Origin: Hymenobacter taeanensis
Lineage (GTDB): Bacteria; Bacteroidota; Bacteroidia; Cytophagales; Hymenobacteraceae
NCBI RefSeq assembly: GCF_013137895.1
Contig: NZ_CP053538.1
Coordinates: forward strand, 1,611,501-1,675,500
Direction of reading: 5' to 3'
DNA length: 64,000 bases
The notes under the pieces are model-generated. The model did not search any database, had not been told where the DNA came from, and was given only the letters and a program-made list of their open reading frames with translations. Both the position numbers and the translations under genes were made by a program. Shown piece after piece: positions 16,948-23,605 of this stretch (its first letter is position 1; each line of letters begins with the position of its first letter).

Positions 16948-18495
16948 ATGAACAAACAGGTATTGTTGGTGATTCTGGACGGCTGGGGTCTGGCACAGAA
17001 CAAAGAAGTATCGGCCATTGACCAAGCGCGTACGCCCTTTGTCGACTCGTTGTTTCAGCGTTTCCCACATAGTAAGCTCCAGGCCTCGGGTGAGGCCGTG
17101 GGGCTACCCGATGGGCAGATGGGCAACTCGGAGGTAGGCCACATGAATATTGGGGCCGGCCGCGTGGTGTATCAGGACCTGGTCCGCATCAATAAATCTA
17201 TTCGGGAGCGGAAGCTGGGCACCATGCCTGCGCTGGTGCAGGCCTTAGACTATGCCCGCACCAACGGCAAGCCGGTGCACTTAATGGGCCTGCTATCCGA
17301 TGGTGGCGTGCACTCCCACATCGAGCACCTGAAAGCCCTGTGCACCCTGGCCCACGACCACGACGTGCACAAGGTCTTCATCCATGCCTTTACCGATGGC
17401 CGCGACACCGACCCCAAAGGCGGTGTGAGCTACGTAAATGACCTGGAGCAGCACTTGCAGCACGGTGCCAGCGGTAAAATTGCCTCTATTGTGGGCCGCT
17501 ACTACGCCATGGACCGCGATAACCGCTGGGAACGGGTGAAGGTGGCCTACGACCTACTGGTGAACGGCAAGGGCACGGAGTCGCAGAACCTGATTCAGTC
17601 CATGCTCGACTCATATAAAGAGGGCGTGACGGATGAGTTCCTGAAGCCGATTGTGAAGGTGGGTGCTGATGGGTTGCCACTGGCTACTATCCAGGATGGG
17701 GATGTCGTGCTCTGCTTTAACTTCCGCACCGACCGGGGCCGCGAAATTACGCAGGCCCTGACCCAGCAGGACTTCCACGCCTTCAACATGCACCGGCTGA
17801 ACCTGCACTACCTCACCATGACCAACTACGACGCCACGTTTACGGGTGTCACCCCCATCTTCGAAAAGGATAACCTTGAAGACACGTTGGGCGCGGTGCT
17901 GGAGGCCAATCACAAGTCACAGATTCGCATTGCCGAAACGGAGAAGTACCCGCACGTAACGTTCTTCTTCTCAGGGGGCCGCGAGAAAGAGTTTGACGGC
18001 GAGAACCGCATTATGCGCAACTCACCCAAAGTAGCCACCTACGATCTGCAGCCTGAGATGAGCGCCTATGAGCTGCGCGATGCCCTGGTGCCCGAGCTGC
18101 AGGCCAAGTCAGCTGATTTTGTGGTGCTGAACTTTGCCAATACGGACATGGTAGGCCACACTGGCGTGTTTGAGGCAGCCGTGAAAGCCGCCGAAGCAGT
18201 AGATGCCTGCACCAAAGATGTGGTAGAAGCCGCCTTGGCCAGCAACTATTCCTGCATCATCATTGCCGACCACGGCAATGCGGATATGATGATTAACCCC
18301 GATGGTACACCTAACACGGCCCACACTACCAACCTGGTGCCCTGCATTCTGGCCGACAACGACTACCACGGCACGCTGGCCGATGGCAAGCTCGGCGACA
18401 TTGCGCCTACCGTATTGCAGCTCATGGGCTTGTCTCAGCCGGAAGTAATGACGGGCCAGAGCCTGCTCCGCCCTGCAACCGCTCCGAATGCGTAG
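16948..18495 (+). CDS. gpmI: 2,3-bisphosphoglycerate-independent phosphoglycerate mutase
   Basis: A 515-residue manganese-dependent glycolytic enzyme interconverting 3- and 2-phosphoglycerate. The alkaline-phosphatase-like domain begins VLLVILDGWG and has the catalytic serine in GNSEVGHMNIGAGR. The inserted transferase domain carries FIHAFTDGRDTDP and GRYYAMDRDNRWER. The metal ligands recur in NFANTDMVGHTG and IIADHGNADMM. The ATG at 16948 (MNKQVLLV) is chosen over an earlier in-frame ATG because the family starts here and a promoter element lies 5 bases upstream. The stop overlaps the next gene by 8 bases. Confidence 0.96.
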   Translation: MNKQVLLVILDGWGLAQNKEVSAIDQARTPFVDSLFQRFPHSKLQASGEAVGLPDGQMGNSEVGHMNIGAGRVVYQDLVRINKSIRERKLGTMPALVQALDYARTNGKPVHLMGLLSDGGVHSHIEHLKALCTLAHDHDVHKVFIHAFTDGRDTDPKGGVSYVNDLEQHLQHGASGKIASIVGRYYAMDRDNRWERVKVAYDLLVNGKGTESQNLIQSMLDSYKEGVTDEFLKPIVKVGADGLPLATIQDGDVVLCFNFRTDRGREITQALTQQDFHAFNMHRLNLHYLTMTNYDATFTGVTPIFEKDNLEDTLGAVLEANHKSQIRIAETEKYPHVTFFFSGGREKEFDGENRIMRNSPKVATYDLQPEMSAYELRDALVPELQAKSADFVVLNFANTDMVGHTGVFEAAVKAAEAVDACTKDVVEAALASNYSCIIIADHGNADMMINPDGTPNTAHTTNLVPCILADNDYHGTLADGKLGDIAPTVLQLMGLSQPEVMTGQSLLRPATAPNA

Positions 18496-19075
18496 CGCAG
18501 GTTGCGCATCGGCAGTACTGTTGCTCCTGCTCACGGCTGCGTGCGGTGAGCAGGAGCAGCCCGTTACAGCCAGCTCTAACAGGCCTACCCCGGCGCTGCG
18601 CTATTTTGATGTGAGTGGCTTTATAAGCCAAGAAGCCGCCCGGCTTAATCAGCAACGGCCCGCCGTAGAAAAGCAGGTACAGCTGCGCACAGGTGGCCTA
18701 GAAACTACTCGCGTGCCGCAGGTAGACTGGACCAAGGAGCTACAGATCTTTCAGCAAGCTGACATCAACAAGCCGGCACTACGTGGTACCTACGCCATTG
18801 ACTCTCTCACCACTCCCGAGGGTCTGACCAAGCGCACCTACCGCCGCCTGCCGGGCCAGGATTTCCCGGTGGAGCAGCTTACCGTAGTTACCCAGGGCCC
18901 CACGGTGCAGTCGCTCACGGCTACTTTAGCACAGGACAACCCGCTGGTGTACTCCCAGAAAAAGCTCCGGCTGCAGTGCCAAAATGGGCAGCTAACCAGC
19001 TACCGGGTAGATGGAATTCAGAAGCTGATTCTATTTGATAGTGTGCGGTACTCTGCCGCCGGAAAAGTGCTCTAA
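18488..19075 (+). CDS. Hypothetical lipoprotein
   Basis: A 195-residue protein with a lipobox LTAAC (Cys at about residue 19). The rest is soluble and mixed alpha/beta (DVSGFISQEAARLNQQRP; YRRLPGQDFPVEQLTVV; YSQKKLRLQCQNGQLTSY). No family was recognised, though small lipoproteins of this shape follow gpmI in related genomes as far as I recall. It overlaps gpmI by 8 bases, so the two are translationally coupled. The role is unknown. Confidence 0.75.
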   Translation: MRSAGCASAVLLLLLTAACGEQEQPVTASSNRPTPALRYFDVSGFISQEAARLNQQRPAVEKQVQLRTGGLETTRVPQVDWTKELQIFQQADINKPALRGTYAIDSLTTPEGLTKRTYRRLPGQDFPVEQLTVVTQGPTVQSLTATLAQDNPLVYSQKKLRLQCQNGQLTSYRVDGIQKLILFDSVRYSAAGKVL

Positions 19076-19088
19076 ATAGCAATCAAAT

Positions 19089-19180
19089 ACGCCGGAAGGG
19101 TTCCGCTGAAGAGAACAGAAAGTAAAAGTGGCCTAGCGGCTGCCTCACTTCATTTCTCTTCGGCAGAACCCTTCCGGCGT
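19089..19180. terminator. Large inverted repeat between convergent genes
   Basis: Arms 19089-19115 and 19154-19180 pair over 27 bases with two mismatches around a 38-base loop that contains GTGGCCTAG. It lies exactly between the convergent stops at 19075 and 19185. The right arm ends in GTTTTC and probably works for both genes. Confidence 0.65.
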
Positions 19181-19184
19181 TTTC

Positions 19185-19778
19185 TTAATCTACGTAAGGC
19201 TCTACATGCACGGCACTAACCTGGCCGCTACTGTAAGTCACGGACACGTAGTTAGCCCGCTCAGTGTCGCCGATCCGGATGCGCTCAGTGGCCCCGGCAG
19301 CCGCATGGTGAGCAGCGGCCATACGGGAACGCAGGCGGCGGCCATAAGCAGTTTCGAAGTTGGTAATGGAGGCGTCGCGCAGCAGGTCTTTCTCCGGGGC
19401 ACGGTAAAATTCAAATAGGTTGCCCCGGTGGCGCAGCAGCAAAATAGTGTCTATCTGACCCGCCTCGTGCAGGTTGCGGAAGGGCTTGCGGGTTACCACG
19501 GTGCCTCCGGCGCTCAGTAGCTCCGTTACCGTGGGCTCAGGGCCAAACGGCTGGCCGGCCAGAGAATCATTGGTTAGGCGCACCACCTTTGCTGTGGGGC
19601 CGGGCGCGGCCGCAGTCGGCTTAGCCGAAGCGGTGGCCGTCTTGGGTTGCTTAGCTGTTTGCTTATGCTCATCGGTCCCGGAACCGTCGGGGCTGCACGC
19701 ACTCAGCAGCAGCAGCGTGTAGAACGAGGCGGCCGTAAAGGCTTTGGCAGATGTGGAGAGTAACAGCACGGCAAACAT
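19185..19778 (-). CDS. Hypothetical lipoprotein
   Basis: A 197-residue protein starting at the ATG at 19778. The hydrophobic leader ends in LLSAC, a probable lipobox (Cys at about residue 28). A Thr/Lys/Ala/Pro-rich linker follows, then a soluble domain (DTILLLRHRGNLFEFYRAPEKDLL; RIRIGDTERANYVSVTYSSGQV). It resembles small beta-rich envelope proteins but no family was recognised. It is convergent with the gpmI unit and lies about 110 bases downstream of the yjbQ start. Confidence 0.65.
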   Translation of the reverse strand: MFAVLLLSTSAKAFTAASFYTLLLLSACSPDGSGTDEHKQTAKQPKTATASAKPTAAAPGPTAKVVRLTNDSLAGQPFGPEPTVTELLSAGGTVVTRKPFRNLHEAGQIDTILLLRHRGNLFEFYRAPEKDLLRDASITNFETAYGRRLRSRMAAAHHAAAGATERIRIGDTERANYVSVTYSSGQVSAVHVEPYVD

Positions 19779-19885
19779 AAGCACAGGCAAAAGGTACCTT
19801 TCGCTCTATACGCAAAAGTGTACCCAACGGCTTGCTTATCACCGGACAAATCGATGAGAAATGGCTCCAGATATCCAGAACGCGC

Positions 19886-20308
19886 TTATTGCCCCATCAG
19901 CGTAGCCACCACCCAGCGGCGGCCTCCCTGGTTGCGGTGCTCTCCGAGGTAAATTCCCTGCCAGGTACCCAGGGCCAGCTCCCCATTGGTAATGGGAATG
20001 CTCACGGCGTGGCCTAGCAGGCTGGCTTTTATATGCGCCGGCATATCGTCGGGGCCTTCCAGCGTGTGACGGAAGTAGGGAGCGTTTTCGGGCACCGTGC
20101 GGTTGAAGAATTGCTCAAAATCGTGCCGGACAGTGGGGTCGGCGTTTTCGTTGATGCTTAGGCTAGCGGAGGTGTGCTGAATGAAAAAATGGGCAGTGCC
20201 CACGCGCAGCTGCTCCAGCTCCGGCAGCTCGGCCACCAGCAAATCGGTAATTAAATGGAAACCTCGGCTAACGGCCGGCAGACGCAGGCGCTTCTGTATA
20301 AACTGCAT
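19886..20308 (-). CDS. yjbQ: YjbQ family protein (UPF0047)
   Basis: A 140-residue compact cytoplasmic protein of the UPF0047 family; some members have weak thiamine phosphate synthase activity. Signatures: GFHLITDLL, then AHFFIQHTSASLSINENADP, the middle HTLEGPDDMPAHIKASLLG, and LGTWQGIYLGEHRN near the end. The conserved H-T-S-A-S, D-D and H-I-K residues of the putative active site are present. ATG at 20308 gives the family start. The stretch upstream to 20371 is not similar and is excluded. Confidence 0.92.
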   Translation of the reverse strand: MQFIQKRLRLPAVSRGFHLITDLLVAELPELEQLRVGTAHFFIQHTSASLSINENADPTVRHDFEQFFNRTVPENAPYFRHTLEGPDDMPAHIKASLLGHAVSIPITNGELALGTWQGIYLGEHRNQGGRRWVVATLMGQ

Positions 20309-20376
20309 AGAGTGGAAGATTGACTGTGGAGTGCTGATTGCTGAGTGTAAGCAACCGGCAAGCAGCCTCACCCAGG

Positions 20377-21927
20377 CTACGGGTTTTTGCGCTCATACGC
20401 GCCAATATCGGGCGTGGCGGGGTCTCGGGGGCGGTTGAGCAGGTCTATGGTTACACCGGGCAGTGGCACGCCCTTGTTGCTGGCCGCCGATAAGGTATCG
20501 AGCTCGTAGCTATAGGTTTTGCCCCGGAGGCGCGCAGGAGTGCTCTTAAACAGGTAGTTAGGGCCCTCGGTGGGGTTCAGGATGTTACCGTTTTTGTTCT
20601 GGCTAAGGGGACCCGCGGTATATTCTTTCGTAAGTAGTATGCTGTTTGTAATACTAATATTGCCAGCATACCGCTCTCCGTTCAAGAACAGAATTTCATC
20701 CTGGCCGCCCCCGGTAAAGGCAAACCGTTGCTGCGCCCACACAATGGAGTTGCGCATGGTGAAGCGAGGGGCCACAATGGGGCGCGCCTGGTTATTAATC
20801 TTGATGTTGTCGGCGAGTAGTACCGAGGGCGTTTGGCGGATGGGCGAAGACCCTGGCGCGGTTATGTAGTTGGCAATAGTACAGTAATCAAGCTGATACA
20901 CACACCCTTGTACCCCCCAGATGGCATACTCCCAGCAGTTGGTAAGCAGCGTGTTGCGGACCGTAAAATCACCAGACAGGCCTAGCAGCCCGGCCCCCTG
21001 TAACGACAAGCCCCCACTGGCAAAGTCGAGGCTGGCGCTGGAGATATTCTTAATAACGCTGTTTTCTACCGTCACTTTTGGGCGAGGTTGCCGGTTGTAG
21101 GGGTTATAAATCAGCAGGCCGAATGACGCGTTTTTAATTTCCGTGAATCGGATGATGTTGTCGTGGCTGCTGGCATCGAACTCCAGGCCACCCCACTGGC
21201 CGGGGGCTTCGGTGTAGTCCTGCTCACGCCGGTCGCCCTGGAAGCGCACAATATTGCGGTCATCGGGCTTTAGCTCGCCCGCAGGCTTATAGTTAGAGTT
21301 GATGCGTAGGCTGCCCTTCACCACCAGAAAAGCGCCGGCATGGCTGTAGATGCGGGCACCGGGCTCAATGGTAAGCGTGCAGCCAGAATCAACCAGGGCC
21401 ACGTTATAAATCACATGGGGCTTATCTGCCTTCCAGATGGCATCGCAGGCCAGCCGCACATTATCGTGGAAGTAAGCGTTCTGGCCGTAGCTCACCACCT
21501 TCACCTGCTGGTCGTTGCCGTTGGTACGAAAGCGCAGGTCGTTTTCTACCAGAAACGGCTTTTCATCGCTGGGAGTGGGGTCAATGGTAGCGCGCACCAG
21601 TACCAGCAGGCTATCCTTGCCCCGAATTACTTTGTCGCGGGCCGTGGCGCCGGCATCGCCATCAATGAGCAGCGAGTACGTAACGCCCGGTTGGCTCTGA
21701 ATGCCAATCTCCTCCACCTTCACGGCCCTTGAGTTGCGGTTATACACCCACAAGCGCTTCGTAACGGTGCCCACCGTGGTAAATACCGTATCGAACTTCA
21801 CCGTATCGGTGGAGAAGCTGAGCATGGCACTGCTGTCAGTAGTAACCAGGTCCTCCTTGGGCTCGCAGCCCGGCAGCAAGACCGTAAGGCACGACAATAC
21901 AAGCAACAGCGGGAGTAGAAAGCGCAT
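20377..21927 (-). CDS. Right-handed beta-helix lipoprotein
   Basis: A 516-residue lipoprotein (lipobox LLPGC, Cys at about residue 21). After an N-terminal beta-sandwich-like part (SFSTDTVKFDTVFTTVGT), the chain from about residue 185 follows parallel beta-helix coils: GCTLTIEPGARIYSHAGAFL, FTEIKNASFGLLIYNP, VTVENSVIKNI, FTVRNTLLTNCWEYAIWG, FTMRNSIVWAQQ. It ends with LNRPRDPATPDIGAYE, a common end of such proteins. No catalytic site is evident. It is probably outer-membrane anchored; the ligand is unknown. Confidence 0.85.
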   Translation of the reverse strand: MRFLLPLLLVLSCLTVLLPGCEPKEDLVTTDSSAMLSFSTDTVKFDTVFTTVGTVTKRLWVYNRNSRAVKVEEIGIQSQPGVTYSLLIDGDAGATARDKVIRGKDSLLVLVRATIDPTPSDEKPFLVENDLRFRTNGNDQQVKVVSYGQNAYFHDNVRLACDAIWKADKPHVIYNVALVDSGCTLTIEPGARIYSHAGAFLVVKGSLRINSNYKPAGELKPDDRNIVRFQGDRREQDYTEAPGQWGGLEFDASSHDNIIRFTEIKNASFGLLIYNPYNRQPRPKVTVENSVIKNISSASLDFASGGLSLQGAGLLGLSGDFTVRNTLLTNCWEYAIWGVQGCVYQLDYCTIANYITAPGSSPIRQTPSVLLADNIKINNQARPIVAPRFTMRNSIVWAQQRFAFTGGGQDEILFLNGERYAGNISITNSILLTKEYTAGPLSQNKNGNILNPTEGPNYLFKSTPARLRGKTYSYELDTLSAASNKGVPLPGVTIDLLNRPRDPATPDIGAYERKNP

Positions 21928-21950
21928 AGGAGGAAGATAGGTATAAAAGC

Positions 21951-22039
21951 GTCATGCTGCGCCTGCCGCAGCCTTTCTACCACTTCGTAGGCCAGTTGAG
22001 CGGCCAGAGGTAAAGATGCTTGGGCAAGCGCAGCATGAC
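21951..22039. repeat. REP-like intergenic inverted repeat (CATGCTGAGC family)
   Basis: GTCATGCTGCGC at 21951-21962 is answered by GCGCAGCATGAC at 22028-22039, with less conserved inner arms. It lies between the prfA stop and the beta-helix gene start on the minus strand. Confidence 0.75.
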
Positions 22040-22068
22040 AAACGGGAGGGGCCGCCGACTTAGTACGG

Positions 22069-23139
22069 CTAGGCCACTCCTTCTTTCAGGCGCTCGGCGC
22101 TTTCGGCCAGGCGCAACTGCTCCACGAAATCGTCGATGTTGCCGTCCATTACGCTGCTCAGGTTGTACACCGTGAAGCCAATGCGGTGGTCGGTTACGCG
22201 GCCCTGGGGGTAGTTGTAGGTGCGGATCTTGTCGGAACGGTCGCCGCCCCCGATCATGCTCTTGCGAGCCGCGCCTTCTACTTCGTTTTTCTTGGCCAGC
22301 TCAATCTCATACAGGCGCGAGCGGAGCACCTGCAGAGCTTTATCAAAGTTCTTGAGCTGCGACTTCTGGTCCTGGCACTGGGCTACCAGGCCAGTGGGAA
22401 GGTGCGTGAGGCGTACCGCTGAGTAAGTGGTGTTTACCGACTGCCCACCGGGGCCCGACGACATAAACAGGTCCTTGCGCACGTCGTTCATATCAATCTG
22501 CACGTCCAGTTCTTCAGCTTCCGGCATTACCACAATAGAAGCTACTGAGGTATGAATACGGCCCTGGGTTTCGGTGGCTGGTACGCGCTGCACGCGGTGC
22601 ACGCCCGACTCAAACTTGAGCTTGCCGTACACGTCCTCGCCTTTCACGGCCAGAATAATTTCCTTATAGCCGCCGGAAGTGCCTTCGGTGGCGTCAATCA
22701 GGTCCATTTTCAGGTTGTGCTTTTCGGCGTAGCGCATGTACATGCGCTGCAGGTCGCCGGCAAAAATGGCCGCCTCGTCGCCGCCCGCGCCAGCCCTGAT
22801 TTCCATGATTACATCCTTGGAATCGTTGGGGTCTTTGGGCAGCAGCAAGTCCTTGATGAGGGCTTCCAAGCGCTCCTGCTCAGGGTAGAGCATTTCCAGC
22901 TCCTCCTTCGCCATCTGGCGGAAGTCCTCGTCCTTTTCAGTAGCAATAACTTCCTTGGCGCTGTCGATGTTGGCCAGCACATTCTGGTAGGCCTTGTACT
23001 CGACTACGATCTTGTTCAGATCCTTATACTCTTTATTGAGCGTCTTGAAGCGCTTCATGTCGCTCATGACGTCCGGGTGCGTGAGCTGCTCGCTCACGTC
23101 GTTGAAACGCTGTTGGATGGCCTCCAGTTTATCTAGCAT
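22069..23139 (-). CDS. prfA: Peptide chain release factor 1
   Basis: A 356-residue release factor that reads UAA and UAG stops and triggers peptide release. The N-terminal helical domain (LEAIQQRFNDVSEQL) is complete. The GGQ motif lies in SSGPGGQSVNTTYSAVRLTH at about residues 226-245, with the following LKNFDKALQVLRSRLYE. The codon-recognition domain includes the peptide-anticodon region near GIMVMPEAEE-type residues and RVPATETQGRIHTS. Its own stop is UAG within GTG GCC TAG, the genomic repeat word. A TACCTTTG promoter element lies 28 bases upstream. Confidence 0.97.
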   Translation of the reverse strand: MLDKLEAIQQRFNDVSEQLTHPDVMSDMKRFKTLNKEYKDLNKIVVEYKAYQNVLANIDSAKEVIATEKDEDFRQMAKEELEMLYPEQERLEALIKDLLLPKDPNDSKDVIMEIRAGAGGDEAAIFAGDLQRMYMRYAEKHNLKMDLIDATEGTSGGYKEIILAVKGEDVYGKLKFESGVHRVQRVPATETQGRIHTSVASIVVMPEAEELDVQIDMNDVRKDLFMSSGPGGQSVNTTYSAVRLTHLPTGLVAQCQDQKSQLKNFDKALQVLRSRLYEIELAKKNEVEGAARKSMIGGGDRSDKIRTYNYPQGRVTDHRIGFTVYNLSSVMDGNIDDFVEQLRLAESAERLKEGVA

Positions 23140-23167
23140 CGTGCCTGCAGAAATAGTATTGGGAGTG

Positions 23168-23175
23168 CAAAGGTA
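23168..23175 (-). promoter_or_regulatory. -7 promoter element of prfA
   Basis: On the minus strand TACCTTTG fits TAnnTTTG and lies 28 bases before the ATG, implying a leader of roughly 20 bases. Confidence 0.45.
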
Positions 23176-23223
23176 CGCAAACGAATCCGTCCCTAAATAC
23201 GAGCGAACTAGCTGGCGTAGAAG

Positions 23224-23314
23224 TAGTAGTTTGTTATTCCAACGCAGCAGGAATCTGGGGCAACCGTTGAAAGGTTAACTCAGATTTCTCCTGCGTCGGA
23301 ATAATAAACTACTG
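23224..23314. repeat. Large REP-like inverted repeat (CATTCCGA family)
   Basis: Two arms of about 34 bases (23224-23257 and 23281-23314) match with five mismatches. They carry TTATTCC and AATCTG in one arm and the complement in the other. It sits between the divergent prfA and thr transcription units. Confidence 0.75.
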
Positions 23315-23440
23315 TTTGCCCTCCGTAGAAATCGTAGAATTAACTATTTGATAAACATGGCTCTTTCAGAATAATTCCTAGCTTACCGCCGTAAATCCGC
23401 ACGTATGGCCTCGGTTAGAGCCCTTTTTGTTTCACCCTGC

Positions 23441-23497
23441 ATGGTAATGACTTGCCCAGTCATTATTACAGGCACAACCGTGACAACAACCCGCTAA
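23441..23497 (+). CDS. thrL: Threonine operon leader peptide
   Basis: An 18-residue open frame reading MVMTCPVIITGTTVTTTR, too short for most gene finders. Seven of 18 residues are threonine and two are isoleucine, like the E. coli thr leader, which senses charged tRNA-Thr and tRNA-Ile. The last six Thr codons cluster in codons 10-17. The stop codon TAA forms the loop of a small hairpin (CCCGC 23490-23494 with GCGGG 23498-23502). The fused aspartokinase-homoserine dehydrogenase gene begins 108 bases downstream, after a terminator. The combination of residue content, position and downstream terminator makes chance unlikely. Peptide function beyond regulation is not expected. Confidence 0.8.
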   Translation: MVMTCPVIITGTTVTTTR

Positions 23498-23591
23498 GCG
23501 GGCTGCGGATTTCTCTTACACTTCAGATTCTTCGCCGCCCGCTTCGCCGGAAAGCCCCACCAGGGAGCTACCGGGCCGATGCGGGCTTTTT
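23490..23591 (+). promoter_or_regulatory. Threonine attenuator: alternative hairpins and terminator
   Basis: Four GC-rich segments are visible: 1 CCCGC (23490-23494), 2 GCGGGC (23498-23503), 3 GCCCGC (23537-23542) and 4 GCGGGC (23581-23586). Segment 2 can pair with 1 or with 3, and segment 3 with 2 or 4. A terminator stem AAAGCCC (23551-23557) with GGGCTTT (23583-23589) ends in a T run at 23587-23591, before the thrA ATG at 23606. Segment 2 also contains GGGCT, which can pair with AGCCC of the terminator arm. A ribosome stalled on the Thr codons would cover segment 1 and free segment 2. This is inferred from sequence, not folded by program. Confidence 0.65.
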
Positions 23592-23605
23592 CATGTCAAC
23601 ACGTT

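Noticed and set aside
22552..23136. Long plus-strand open frame antisense to prfA (194 codons)
   Set aside because: It lies wholly inside the real prfA gene, and its translation has no domain, signal or conserved motif. GC-rich codon use creates such shadows in many genes here (also opposite thrA, thrB, GH97, fumC and AsmA).
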